A stretch of 64,000 bases of DNA from an uncultured Hellea sp. (GTDB lineage Bacteria > Pseudomonadota > Alphaproteobacteria > Caulobacterales > Maricaulaceae): contig CALLMD010000004.1 in assembly GCA_938007935.1 (NCBI GenBank), positions 62,001 to 126,000 on the forward strand, read 5' to 3'. The notes below the pieces were generated by a model. The model was not told the origin of the DNA. It searched no databases and was given only the letters and a program-made list of their open reading frames with translations. The position numbers and the translations under genes were made by a program. Below, piece after piece: positions 45,282-55,268 of this stretch (within the stretch, counting starts at the first letter, position 1; each line of letters starts with the position of its first letter).

Positions 45282-45299
45282 CATTAAAAACTTGCGTTA

Positions 45300-46298
45300 C
45301 TACCCCCCCGTAACAGACATATGCCTTGGAACCGCGGGGCTTTGGCCGCGTTCTATTATATTGAAATCGTGCTTTTCAGGTTTGTTTATCATGGCTAAAT
45401 CCAAGGCCGCATCCAAAGCTTGCTCTGGATTCTCACCGCGCATAGCGGCGCGTAAATCGACGCTATCGGATTGACCGAGGCACATGTAGATTTGTCCTGT
45501 GCAGGTCACGCGCACGCGGTTACAGCCTGCGCAGAAATTATTGGTAAGCGGCGTGATAAAGCCCAGCAAGCCGCCTGTTTCTTGGACCCTGACATAGCGC
45601 GACGGTCCGCCTGTTCGAAACGGGGTTTCTGTGAGTGTATATTTAGCGTCCAGCGTATCGCGAATTTCAGTGAGCGGTAGATATTGATCGACGCGGTCAC
45701 CGTCTATCTCGCCCATTGGCATAACTTCGATAAGGGTCATATCCATTGATTTCGAATGCGCCCATTCCATGAGGTCTGGGATTTCATCTGCGTTCGTGCC
45801 TTTAAGGGCCACGGCATTGATTTTGATTTTCAGACCCGCCTCCAAAGCGGCATCTATGCCGTTTAAGACTTGTTCCAGCGCATCACGGCGGGTGAGTTTG
45901 GCAAAGGTGTCAGGATCGCGGCTATCAAGGGAGACGTTTAGCCGCTTCACCCCTGCGCGCGCGAGATCGTCGGCGAATTTAGAGAGCTGAGTCGCATTTG
46001 TTGTCAGCGTAATTTCATCGAGCGAGCCTGATTTTAAATGCCGCGACATATCCGTGATTAAATCCATGAGGCCGCGCCTTACCAAAGGCTCCCCGCCCGT
46101 GAGGCGAATTTTACGTACGCCGCGCGCGATAAAACTCGCGGCCAAACGGTCAAGCTCTTCCAGCGTCAGTAAATCCTTACGCGGCAAGAAGGTCATCGTC
46201 TCGGCCATACAATAATTACAGCGCAAGTCACAGCGATCCGTTACGGACATACGCAGATAAGTAATATCCCGTCCGAAACTATCGCGCAGAGTTGTCAT
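45300..46298 (-). CDS. moaA: GTP 3',8-cyclase MoaA
   Basis: Radical SAM enzyme of molybdenum cofactor synthesis. The N-terminal cluster motif is [12 protein letters not shown] (CxxxCxxC), the C-terminal second cluster is in [19 protein letters not shown], and the protein ends with the essential Gly-Gly (MSVTGG). Length 332 is standard. Its ATG overlaps the stop of the ASKHA gene upstream (ATGA). No other moa genes are in the window. Confidence 0.96.
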   Translation of the reverse strand: MTTLRDSFGRDITYLRMSVTDRCDLRCNYCMAETMTFLPRKDLLTLEELDRLAASFIARGVRKIRLTGGEPLVRRGLMDLITDMSRHLKSGSLDEITLTTNATQLSKFADDLARAGVKRLNVSLDSRDPDTFAKLTRRDALEQVLNGIDAALEAGLKIKINAVALKGTNADEIPDLMEWAHSKSMDMTLIEVMPMGEIDGDRVDQYLPLTEIRDTLDAKYTLTETPFRTGGPSRYVRVQETGGLLGFITPLTNNFCAGCNRVRVTCTGQIYMCLGQSDSVDLRAAMRGENPEQALDAALDLAMINKPEKHDFNIIERGQSPAVPRHMSVTGG

Positions 46299-48232
46299 GC
46301 TTTTCTACGCCGATTACGCCGCCGCCCCCCATCGCCAGAGGCGGCAGGGGCCGTTGGGAACTTCATGGAGCCAACAAAGTAGTCTTGGAACTTTGGCTCC
46401 GTCGCGGTTTCTATTTTTTCGATAGATTTCACAGCCTCGATGATTTTGGCTTTCTCGGCTTTATTGAGTAAAGCCATCGCCGCGCCTGTGCCAGCGGCGT
46501 TGCCAATAGAACGAATTTTCTCAGCGGGGGCAAAGGGCACAATCCCGATATCGGCAACATATTTACTATCCAGATGCGTCCCGAAAGCGCCAGCCAGCAG
46601 GACTTCATCAAAGCTCTCGCAGCCAAGTTTTTCCGCAAGTAATTGCGCGCCCGCATAGAGCGCGGCTTTGGCGAGCTGAACGGAGCGGACATCGGTTTGC
46701 TTGACGATGATGGGATTATGCTTTTGATCTAATAGCGTATAAATCCAGACATTATTTTCTTGTTTGAAACGGTGCGGCGCAGCTTCTGGGACAAACAGCC
46801 CGCTTTGATTTATCAAACCTGCACTGGCCATTTCGACCATGACTTCGAAAATACCAGAGCCGCAAATCCCGATAATATTTTGCCCCTCGGCTGTACCGTC
46901 ATGATCGGCGAGCCAGTCATCACTGCCGATAATTTTGACTTTGCCGTCTTTGGTGACAGGATCGATACGTACGCGTTCAATTGCGCCAAGGCTTGCGCGC
47001 ACGCCTGAGCTTATTTCCGCGCCTTCAAGGGCGGGGCCTGTGGGCGAGGACGCCGCCGCGACTTTACCGTCATGAGAGAGCACGATTTCGGCGTTTGTGC
47101 CGATATCCACCAATAGCACGGAGCGGCCTTTCATGGCGTCAATCTGGGTGAGATATGCCGCCGTCGTATCAGCCCCGACATGACCGCCAATAAGCGGGAA
47201 TAGCGAAACGCGGGCCGTATCCGTCAATCCGAAATCAAGAGAACTGGCGGGGACATCAACCCAGTTTTTCATCACCAATGTGAAAGGCGATTGCCCCAGC
47301 GGGGTTGGGTCAATACCAAGTAAGAGATGATGCATAATGGGATTGCCTACGCAAATCACATCTAGGATTTGGTCTGCCTCTATTTCGAGAGAAGTGACAA
47401 CCTCAGCTAACATAGCTTTAAGCTGCTTACGGATTTCAGCTGTGAGTTTCGCATCTCCGCCCTTATTCATCATCACATAAGAGACGCGGCTCATCAGGTC
47501 TTCGCCGTAGCGGATTTGCGGGTTCATCGCCGCCTTCTCATAGACAAGCGCGCCCGTGAGCAAATTATAGACATACATCGCCACAGAGGTAGAACCAATG
47601 TCCACCGCCGCGCCATAAGCGGCCTTGGTCGAGGGCGCCCAGACATCAATGATCTCTGTCTCATCCCGCACAAGGGCAATGAGTTTGCGCTCATTCTCGG
47701 CAAGGAGCGGCTGTATCTTGGTAAAGATATAAGGCGTGGGTTTCGCCTTTACGCCAAGCTCTTTAAGCGCTTCGATTAAGCTCTCAAGATCGCTCGGATT
47801 ATCTTCGAGTGTGGGTTCTTCGAGCGCGACCATGTGGAGCTTGATGGAGGGGTTAAGCTCTGTCTCGAAAGAGGTGCTTTTCTTTTGAATAGAGGTTTCA
47901 CGCTCGCGGGAATCGCTGGGCACTTCGACAACGAGGTCACCGCATATTTTCGCCCGGCACGCGAGACGGCGCGTATCTGAGAGCTCATTATCGTGGCGAG
48001 CTTTTTTCTCGGTCGGAGAGAGCTTGGGGATATTGCCGTCACCAACGCTAAGTTTGAACTTTGCAAATTCGCCCGGTTCAACTTCGATTTGGCAACGCTT
48101 GCATAGACCCTTGCCGCCGCAAATAGACTGCATGTCCACGCCAGCTCGCAGCGCCACGTCATAAACGCTCTCACCGGCCTTACCCGTCGTCTGCAACCCA
48201 CTTGGGGTGAATATGATTTTATGTGTGGCCAA
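46295..48232 (-). CDS. RACo-like 2Fe-2S/ASKHA (DUF4445) activator protein
   Basis: 645-residue protein built like the reductive activators of corrinoid proteins (RACo/RamA group). N-terminal [2Fe-2S] ferredoxin domain with Cys38, Cys44, Cys47 ([11 protein letters not shown]) and a fourth Cys in [10 protein letters not shown], a linker, then an ASKHA ATPase-like domain with [28 protein letters not shown] and [10 protein letters not shown]. The C-terminus is very basic ([11 protein letters not shown]). TTG start at 48232 has GGAGG five bases upstream. Translationally coupled to moaA. No corrinoid methyltransferase is in the window, so the partner is unknown. Confidence 0.85.
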   Translation of the reverse strand: MATHKIIFTPSGLQTTGKAGESVYDVALRAGVDMQSICGGKGLCKRCQIEVEPGEFAKFKLSVGDGNIPKLSPTEKKARHDNELSDTRRLACRAKICGDLVVEVPSDSRERETSIQKKSTSFETELNPSIKLHMVALEEPTLEDNPSDLESLIEALKELGVKAKPTPYIFTKIQPLLAENERKLIALVRDETEIIDVWAPSTKAAYGAAVDIGSTSVAMYVYNLLTGALVYEKAAMNPQIRYGEDLMSRVSYVMMNKGGDAKLTAEIRKQLKAMLAEVVTSLEIEADQILDVICVGNPIMHHLLLGIDPTPLGQSPFTLVMKNWVDVPASSLDFGLTDTARVSLFPLIGGHVGADTTAAYLTQIDAMKGRSVLLVDIGTNAEIVLSHDGKVAAASSPTGPALEGAEISSGVRASLGAIERVRIDPVTKDGKVKIIGSDDWLADHDGTAEGQNIIGICGSGIFEVMVEMASAGLINQSGLFVPEAAPHRFKQENNVWIYTLLDQKHNPIIVKQTDVRSVQLAKAALYAGAQLLAEKLGCESFDEVLLAGAFGTHLDSKYVADIGIVPFAPAEKIRSIGNAAGTGAAMALLNKAEKAKIIEAVKSIEKIETATEPKFQDYFVGSMKFPTAPAASGDGGRRRNRRRKA

Positions 48233-48324
48233 TCTGGCCTCCAGCGTAATTGTTTCAGTCCTAGTAAAGGATTTTATTATTTACGCTAGAGGCGAGTTTA
48301 GAGATTACTATCTCTTAAGCGCCA

Positions 48325-49503
48325 TTAAAGGACTTCGAATAGTCCAGCCGCGCCCATACCGCCGCCAACGCACATCGTCGAGACAACATATTTCACGCCG
48401 CGGCGCTTACCTTCGATAAGGGCGTGGGCGACCATACGCGCGCCTGACATGCCATAAGGATGGCCAATAGAAATCGCCCCGCCATTTACGTTCAGGTTCT
48501 CATTCGGAATACCAAGCTTGTCACGGCAATAAATGACCTGAACCGCGAAAGCTTCGTTCAGCTCCCAGAGACCAATATCATCCATCTTAAGACCCGCTTG
48601 CTTTAAGAGCTTTGGAATGGCGTAAACGGGGCCGATACCCATTTCATCAGGAGCCAGACCCGCAACGGCCATGCCGCGATAAGCGCCAAGAGGCGTTAAT
48701 CCGCGTTTTTCCGCTTCTTTGGCTTCCATCAGGACGGAGGCCGATGCGCCATCAGAGAGCTGTGAGGCGTTACCCGCCGTAATGAAGTTCCCCGGGCCGC
48801 GCACGGGCTTTAGGCCCGCAAGGCCTTCGAGGTTTGTGCCGGGGCGATTACCTTCATCTTTTTCAAGCGTAACTTCCTGTGTGGAAATCTCGCCTGTTTC
48901 TTTATTTTTTACGCCCATGATAGAGGCCATTGGCACGATTTCATCATCAAATGCGCCTGCTTGTTGCGCGGCATGAGTGCGCTGCTGACTTTGAATCGCA
49001 TATTCGTCTTGCGCCTCGCGGGACACATTATAGCGCTTGGCCACAGTCTCGGCGGTGTCAATCATTTGCATATAAGCCGTTGGGTGCATGGCATAAAGCT
49101 CTGGATCGGCCTCAACCCGCATCTCGGCTGTTTGGACTTTCGAGATTGAGTCCAGCCCGCCGCCAATGGCGATATCCATACCGTCCACGATGATTTGCTT
49201 CGCCGCCATACCAATGGCCATCATGCCAGATGAACATTGACGGTCGATTGTCATTGCAGAGACGCTATCGGGCAAGCCTGCACGCAGCACAGCCATACGC
49301 GCAACGTTAGACGATTGCGTACCCTGCTGAAGCGCGGAGCCCATGATGACATCTTCAACTTCGCCGCCTTCAAGGCCAGCGCGCTCTACGGCGTTTTTAA
49401 GCACATGACCCGCCATTGTTGGCGACATTGTGTTGTTAAATGCGCCTCTATAAGCGCGCCCGATGGGGGTGCGCGCTGTGGATACGATTAAAGCTTCTCT
49501 CAT
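48325..49503 (-). CDS. Acetyl-CoA acyltransferase (thiolase)
   Basis: Thiolase of 392 residues, for beta-oxidation or a biosynthetic step. The acyl-binding Cys is in [14 protein letters not shown], the His in [17 protein letters not shown], and the proton-transfer Cys in [22 protein letters not shown] precedes the ATG. The TATGCA-N6-TGCATA repeat begins 11 bases upstream of the start, as for the acyl-CoA dehydrogenase operon, which suggests shared fatty-acid-type regulation. Confidence 0.95.
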   Translation of the reverse strand: MREALIVSTARTPIGRAYRGAFNNTMSPTMAGHVLKNAVERAGLEGGEVEDVIMGSALQQGTQSSNVARMAVLRAGLPDSVSAMTIDRQCSSGMMAIGMAAKQIIVDGMDIAIGGGLDSISKVQTAEMRVEADPELYAMHPTAYMQMIDTAETVAKRYNVSREAQDEYAIQSQQRTHAAQQAGAFDDEIVPMASIMGVKNKETGEISTQEVTLEKDEGNRPGTNLEGLAGLKPVRGPGNFITAGNASQLSDGASASVLMEAKEAEKRGLTPLGAYRGMAVAGLAPDEMGIGPVYAIPKLLKQAGLKMDDIGLWELNEAFAVQVIYCRDKLGIPNENLNVNGGAISIGHPYGMSGARMVAHALIEGKRRGVKYVVSTMCVGGGMGAAGLFEVL

Positions 49504-49513
49504 GTTGTGCTCC

Positions 49514-49531
49514 TATGCAATTTGTTGCATA
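49514..49531. promoter_or_regulatory. Operator-like inverted repeat upstream of thiolase
   Basis: TATGCA-N6-TGCATA, identical arms and spacing to the repeat at 29980-29997. It lies between the divergent thiolase and quinone oxidoreductase genes and overlaps the thiolase leader, close enough for a repressor to block initiation or early elongation. Confidence 0.55.
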
Positions 49532-49574
49532 TGTAAGGTCAGTGGTGCCGAATGGCAAGTAAATAGGAGATCTC

Positions 49575-50564
49575 ATGAAAGCCCTCAAAATGAAAGCTAT
49601 GCTCTGCACAGAATTTGCGCCCTTCGCTGATCACAAAGTGATTGAAGTCGATAAGCCCGCCATGAAAGCTGGGCATGTACGTCTTAAAATCCATGCCGCG
49701 GGCGTGAACTTCCCTGATATCCTCATGGTGCAGGGCCAATATCAGGTAAAGCCGCCCTTCCCCTTTATTGCGGGCGCGGAATGCGCGGGCGAAGTCATCG
49801 AAATCGCAGATGATGTGAAAAACGTAAAAATCGGAGACCGTGTTGCGGCGCTGCCTGGCGTCGGCTGTTTTGCCGAAGAAACGGTTATTCCCGCTATGGG
49901 CCTCGTCCCAATTTCCGATAATATGAGCTATGAAGAGGCCGCAGGCTTTGTCATGGTTTACGCGACATCATATCACGCCCTTAAAGATCGCGCCGATATC
50001 AAAGAAGGCGAGACAATGTTGGTGCTCGGCGCCGCGGGCGGCGTGGGCCTGACAGCTGTCGAGCTTGGCAAGAAAATGGGCCTGAATGTCATTGCCGCCG
50101 CCAGCACCCAAGAGAAGCTGGATATTTGCAAAGACTATGGCGCAGATCACGGCATTAATTACACAAGCGAAGATTTAAAAGCGCGCGTACGCGAAATCAC
50201 AGGCAAAGGCGCAGATATTGTCTATGATCCTGTGGGTGATAAATTTGCCGAACCCGCTTTGCGTTCCCTTAAATGGGGCGGGCGTTATCTGGTAATCGGC
50301 TTCGCCGCAGGACAAATCCCGAAGGTCGCCTTTAATTGGATGCTCCTCAAGGAGCTTGATGTACGCGGCATTCACTGGGGGGCATGGATTCCCAAAAACC
50401 CGAAAATGCATATCGAAAATATGACTGAGCTGATGACGATGTATGAAAAAGGCGAGATTAAACCTCGCATTTCTGGCACGCATAAATTAGAAAATTTCGC
50501 GGATGCCATGACCGCCCTGACCGAACGCCGCGTCATGGGCAAGGTTGTTTTGACGATGGGGTAA
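49575..50564 (+). CDS. NADPH:quinone oxidoreductase family protein (zinc-free MDR)
   Basis: 329-residue medium-chain reductase of the quinone oxidoreductase group: GVNFPDILMVQGQYQVKPPFP, cofactor loop GAAGGVGLTAVELGK near residue 155, and DIVYDPVGDKF. The catalytic-zinc cysteines of alcohol dehydrogenases are absent. AGGAG upstream of ATG 49575. Four bases separate it from the DoxX gene. Divergent from thiolase and may share its regulator. Confidence 0.9.
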   Translation: MKALKMKAMLCTEFAPFADHKVIEVDKPAMKAGHVRLKIHAAGVNFPDILMVQGQYQVKPPFPFIAGAECAGEVIEIADDVKNVKIGDRVAALPGVGCFAEETVIPAMGLVPISDNMSYEEAAGFVMVYATSYHALKDRADIKEGETMLVLGAAGGVGLTAVELGKKMGLNVIAAASTQEKLDICKDYGADHGINYTSEDLKARVREITGKGADIVYDPVGDKFAEPALRSLKWGGRYLVIGFAAGQIPKVAFNWMLLKELDVRGIHWGAWIPKNPKMHIENMTELMTMYEKGEIKPRISGTHKLENFADAMTALTERRVMGKVVLTMG

Positions 50565-50568
50565 ACAG

Positions 50569-50991
50569 ATGAAGAGCGCAGTCTTAATGAGCATTGGCCG
50601 CGTTTTACTGGGGCTTTATTTCCTTATTCCCGGGCTTATGAAATTTGCCGCTTGGGATATGCATATCGAGATGATGAGCCTTCACAACATCCCGAGCCCC
50701 GCGCCACTTTTATTAATCGCGACCCTCGCCGAAATCATTGCGGGCGTATTTTTGATTATAGGCTCCTATGTGCGCTTTATGGCGCTAGGCTGCGCGCTTT
50801 TGGTCCTCATCATTAACGTTATGATGCATGATTTTTGGAATTTCGATGGCGTAACAGGCGCACATGAAATGCAAAATTTCATCAAAAATCTCGGCATTTT
50901 CGCAGGGCTATTGGTGCTCGCAGCGGCGTCACCAAAACGGAAAATATCGCTCTCAGCATTTTGGAAGCGGGACGATAAGGTGTTAGATTAG
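50569..50991 (+). CDS. DoxX-family membrane protein
   Basis: 140-residue four-helix membrane protein of the DoxX/DoxD superfamily: SIGRVLLGLYFLIPGLMKFA at the start, PAPLLLIATLAEIIAGVFLI, then MMHDFWNFDG. Probably co-transcribed with the preceding oxidoreductase and possibly a respiratory chain or thiol-stress partner; role not known for this subfamily. Confidence 0.85.
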   Translation: MKSAVLMSIGRVLLGLYFLIPGLMKFAAWDMHIEMMSLHNIPSPAPLLLIATLAEIIAGVFLIIGSYVRFMALGCALLVLIINVMMHDFWNFDGVTGAHEMQNFIKNLGIFAGLLVLAAASPKRKISLSAFWKRDDKVLD

Positions 50992-51121
50992 ATTAGGTCA
51001 ATAATTGCTCCTCCCCGAAATATGGGTTAAACTCGCGGCTTATGCATCGCTATTATCCTTTCTCTGTCTTTTAATTTTTTGGTTATTGCCGAGGCTAAAG
51101 TCGTCTTAATATATTTTGATT

Positions 51122-51451
51122 AATGCTAATGAACGGAGACAATCGAAATGATACCAAGTTGGTTTGCTTTTTTGAATTTTTTTGTTTGTGGAATTACATT
51201 GTGGATTTTAGCGATTAAAAAAGGGAACTTACTTTATAAAAAAGCTCTTGAGAATGGACAGACCACTTCAAGCAAGCATAGTTACTTAATGTTTGAGCGC
51301 CAACAAAGTTTCTATCTATTTAACTTTTTAGAAGGTCGGCCCAAAACGCAACGACGATTAATAATATCATGGGCGATAGTTTCGGTGCTAGTTTTCTTTG
51401 GTCATAATTCAATTAACAACTTCATAGAAAAAACTTTCTAAATGCTAATGA
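51122..51451. repeat. 11-bp direct repeats flanking an AT-rich gene
   Basis: AATGCTAATGA occurs at 51122-51132 and again at 51441-51451, enclosing the 97-codon gene and its leader; the second copy begins at the last base of that gene's stop codon. Could be an integration scar or chance in AT-rich sequence. Confidence 0.35.
51148..51441 (+). CDS. AT-rich 97-residue membrane protein
   Basis: Unrecognised protein with two hydrophobic segments (about residues 3-22 and 73-88) and a basic middle and end. Strongly AT-rich relative to its surroundings, bounded by 11-bp direct repeats, and preceded by the same 12 bases (GGAGACAATCGA) as the metalloprotease-like gene at 44607. Likely acquired; function unknown. 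Confidence 0.5.
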   Translation: MIPSWFAFLNFFVCGITLWILAIKKGNLLYKKALENGQTTSSKHSYLMFERQQSFYLFNFLEGRPKTQRRLIISWAIVSVLVFFGHNSINNFIEKTF

Positions 51452-51565
51452 TCGATTTTCGGCTAAATCTAATTTAGCTAACTCCCAATGCGAAATTATG
51501 CACCTCAATCTAAATAGATAATCCCCCATAGTCATCTCGCTCAAAACCCATTACCTCTCCCTCCA

Positions 51566-52627
51566 ATGAAATCCGCCAAAGACATTTCAAAAATGCAGAC
51601 CGCACTCCTTGCGTGGTATGATCGCGAGGGCCGTACTTTGCCGTGGCGTGTGCGGCCCAAAGATCGCGCCGCTGGTATTACGCCAGACCCTTATGCGGTA
51701 TGGCTGTCGGAAATCATGCTCCAGCAAACGACGGTGCCTCATGCCACGCCTTATTGGGAGAAATTCTTTGCTGAATTTCCAACTGTGACGGATCTCGCCA
51801 ATGCGGAGCGTGACCGTATCCTAACGCTTTGGGCGGGGCTTGGTTATTATGCGCGGGGGCGCAACCTACATAAATGCGCCCAGATTATTCGCGATGAACA
51901 TGGCGGCAAGTTTCCTAAAACAGAAGCGGCGCTGTTAAAGCTCCCCGGCATTGGCCCCTATACGGCGGCGACCATGGCGGCGATATGTTTTGATGAAGCG
52001 ACCAATATTGTTGACGGCAATGTCGAGCGCGTAATCTCGCGCATTTTCTGTGCCTCGACACCCCTGCCCAAAGGCAAAGCAGAATTAAGAACTTTGGCAG
52101 GCACACTCGCCAGTCCCACACGCCCCGGCGATTATGGCCAAGCCTTAATGGATTTGGGGGCGACGATTTGTTCGCCGCGCGCGCCTAAATGCCAAGGCTG
52201 TCCATGGCAAAATTTCTGCTTAGCGCATAAAAACGGCGTGCAGACGGAGTATCCCAAGAAAATCAAAAAGGCGAAACTGCCCGTGCGTTATGGCAATATT
52301 TATGTGCTTAAATCAGGCGGCAAAGTCCTTATGCATCAAAGACCCGATAAAGGTTTGCTGGGCGGCATGCTCGGATTTCCGGGAACGGATTGGGGCGATA
52401 AAATGCCAGCCGCCCTAGAAGGCGCGCCCTCACCGCGAAATTGGGAAAAATGCGACGATACAGTGCGCCATGTATTCACCCATTTCGAGCTATACCTAGA
52501 TGTTTATCGCTCTGAAACGCGAACACAAAAGCTAGACGGCATTTGGGCAGACCTTGAGAATATCAGGGATTACGCCCTACCCACAGTCATGACGAAAGCC
52601 CTCAAAATCGCGCTCAACACGCCATAA
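51566..52627 (+). CDS. mutY: A/G-specific adenine glycosylase MutY
   Basis: Base excision repair enzyme that removes adenine mispaired with 8-oxoguanine. HhH-GPD domain with SEIMLQQTTVPHATPYW (catalytic Glu), helix-hairpin-helix KLPGIGPYTAATMAAI, catalytic Asp in IVDGNVERV, and the [4Fe-4S] loop CSPRAPKCQGCPWQNFC (C-x6-C-x2-C-x5-C). The C-terminal NUDIX-like domain recognising 8-oxoG is present. 353 residues. Confidence 0.96.
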   Translation: MKSAKDISKMQTALLAWYDREGRTLPWRVRPKDRAAGITPDPYAVWLSEIMLQQTTVPHATPYWEKFFAEFPTVTDLANAERDRILTLWAGLGYYARGRNLHKCAQIIRDEHGGKFPKTEAALLKLPGIGPYTAATMAAICFDEATNIVDGNVERVISRIFCASTPLPKGKAELRTLAGTLASPTRPGDYGQALMDLGATICSPRAPKCQGCPWQNFCLAHKNGVQTEYPKKIKKAKLPVRYGNIYVLKSGGKVLMHQRPDKGLLGGMLGFPGTDWGDKMPAALEGAPSPRNWEKCDDTVRHVFTHFELYLDVYRSETRTQKLDGIWADLENIRDYALPTVMTKALKIALNTP

Positions 52628-52658
52628 AAAAAGCACGGCCGCTTTCGCAGGCCGTGCT
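52626..52658 (-). terminator. Rho-independent terminator of the DUF2853 gene
   Basis: Nine-base perfect stem AGCACGGCC/GGCCGTGCT; the minus strand continues with seven T, the plus strand does not, so it primarily serves the DUF2853 gene and only secondarily mutY. Confidence 0.75.
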
Positions 52659-52681
52659 CTAATATTAGGTCTTAGAAAGGC

Positions 52682-53023
52682 TTACTTATAAACGCTTTCT
52701 TTGTTGAAGTGCTTAGCGAGCAGATAGTAAACAACGGCGCGATACTTCGACTTCGTTGACTTACCATATTGCTCCATCACTGAATCAATCGCCTTATCTA
52801 GCTCAGGACCATCTTTGAGGCCTAGCTTTTTGATAAGGAAGTTATTCTTAACTGTATCAAGCTCGGCTTGGTCAGAGGCTGACACTGTTGATGCATCGCG
52901 GTTATAGATTGCAGGTCCGCAGCCAATTGTTACTTTGCGTAAGAAATCCATGTCAGCTGTTACGCCGCATTTTTCTTTCATATCCGCTGCATATTTTTCA
53001 ATAAGATCGTCACGTTTGCCCAT
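52682..53023 (-). CDS. DUF2853 family protein
   Basis: 113-residue soluble protein of the DUF2853 family, recognisable by FLRKVTIGCGPAIYNRDAST, LDTVKNNFLIKKLGL and KYRAVVYYLLAKHF, which are strongly conserved across the family. Predicted helical. Function unknown. Monocistronic with a strong ribosome site (AGGAGG) and terminator, suggesting considerable expression. Confidence 0.88.
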   Translation of the reverse strand: MGKRDDLIEKYAADMKEKCGVTADMDFLRKVTIGCGPAIYNRDASTVSASDQAELDTVKNNFLIKKLGLKDGPELDKAIDSVMEQYGKSTKSKYRAVVYYLLAKHFNKESVYK

Positions 53024-53165
53024 ATTGTCCTCCTGTTAGAGCGTTTAAAGATTGCCGAAAACGGAGAAGTTCCCACATGATTCGAGCAGTCTCTTAACCT
53101 TTGGGTAACACATTAAATCCTGCAGGACAATATAGGTCTCAGCCCTCTATGTCCTGCACTATGCG

Positions 53166-54295
<1,130 letters not shown>

Positions 54296-54371
54296 ATTGC
54301 CGCTGATTTGCCTAATAAGGCGTTAAGCTACTGAAATAATTATGTTTTTAATCTTTTGTTAGGGGAGGTTA

Positions 54372-54419
54372 ATGAAAAAGGCTAAAATCTTAAGCCTTTT
54401 GGGCTGCGATACAGCCTAG
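54372..54419 (+). CDS. Possible 15-codon leader ORF upstream of the DsbA-like gene
   Basis: ATG preceded by GGGGAGG at good distance, reading MKKAKILSLLGCDTA and a TAG. The same bases form two successive hairpins: AAAAGGCT/AGCCTTTT (about 54376-54400) and GGCTG/CAGCC (about 54402-54416). Could be a regulatory leader for the DsbA-like/smc transcript or merely chance. Confidence 0.25.
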   Translation: MKKAKILSLLGCDTA

Positions 54420-54537
54420 AGATGCTAACATTGCCAAACTGCGTTTATCCACATCAGGTCACATTTAAGTCTTGTTAACTTATTAACAAAAGCTTTACGC
54501 ATGCTTGCTATCGACGGAAATATTGCGAGACTTAACT

Positions 54538-55266
54538 ATGTTTGATTCGACCCTTTTTGATTCGCCCTCTTTTTCTTCTGTAAGGCGGCATGTGCTTCTA
54601 AGCCTCTCCGCTCTTGCGCTTGTGGCCTGTGGCGGCGGAGAAAACACAGCGACGAGTACCTCTCAGCCCGCGAGCGGGGCGAATTCAGAATATCTTATAG
54701 AAAATGACCATGTTACGGGTAATCCCGACGCGGCGGTCACTTTAGTGGAATATGCCTCCGTCGCCTGCGGCGCCTGTGCCAATTGGCATAATAATGTCTA
54801 TCCCGAGCTTAAGAAAAAGTACATTGATACTGGCAAAGTCAAATATGTCTTTCGTGAATATGTCACGGGCGTTCCCGAATATGCGGATGCAGGCTTTATG
54901 ATCGCGCTCTGCGCAGATGATAAGAATTACTTCAAAAACATTGCCTTCCAATTTAAGCGTCAGGCCCAAATTTTCAAAATGGGTCAAGAGGGCAAAGCTC
55001 GCGACGCCTATATTGGCATTGCGAAATCAGCAGGGCTTTCCGAAGAGGAGTTCATTGGCTGTATGCAAAACCAGGAGCTTAGAGAACAATATCGCGCGAC
55101 AATGCAAACAGGTATTGATTTAGGCGTGACAGGTACGCCAGCTTTCTTTGTGAACGGTGAAAAACATAAGATGTTCACGCTGGAATCCATCGAAGATGTC
55201 ATTTTACCTATTCTCGGCGAACCTATTCCTGACCGCAGCGAAAAAACAGAAGAGCCAACTGAATAA
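54538..55266 (+). CDS. DsbA-like thioredoxin-fold lipoprotein
   Basis: Exported thiol-disulfide oxidoreductase of 242 residues. The signal peptide ends in the lipobox LALVACGG (lipidated Cys31), then a low-complexity linker, and a DsbA/Thioredoxin_4 domain with active-site CGAC at Cys77-Cys80 (ASVACGACANWH) and the cis-Pro loop GVTGTPAFFVNG. ATG 54538 fits the signal peptide; the open frame begins 11 codons earlier at TTG. Two bases before smc, a pairing seen in other Alphaproteobacteria (recalled). Confidence 0.9.
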   Translation: MFDSTLFDSPSFSSVRRHVLLSLSALALVACGGGENTATSTSQPASGANSEYLIENDHVTGNPDAAVTLVEYASVACGACANWHNNVYPELKKKYIDTGKVKYVFREYVTGVPEYADAGFMIALCADDKNYFKNIAFQFKRQAQIFKMGQEGKARDAYIGIAKSAGLSEEEFIGCMQNQELREQYRATMQTGIDLGVTGTPAFFVNGEKHKMFTLESIEDVILPILGEPIPDRSEKTEEPTE

Positions 55267-55268
55267 TT

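Noticed and set aside
54465-54478. Possible CtrA box upstream of the DsbA-like gene and ccrM
   Set aside because: Again six instead of seven bases between TTAA half sites; attractive context but not the consensus.
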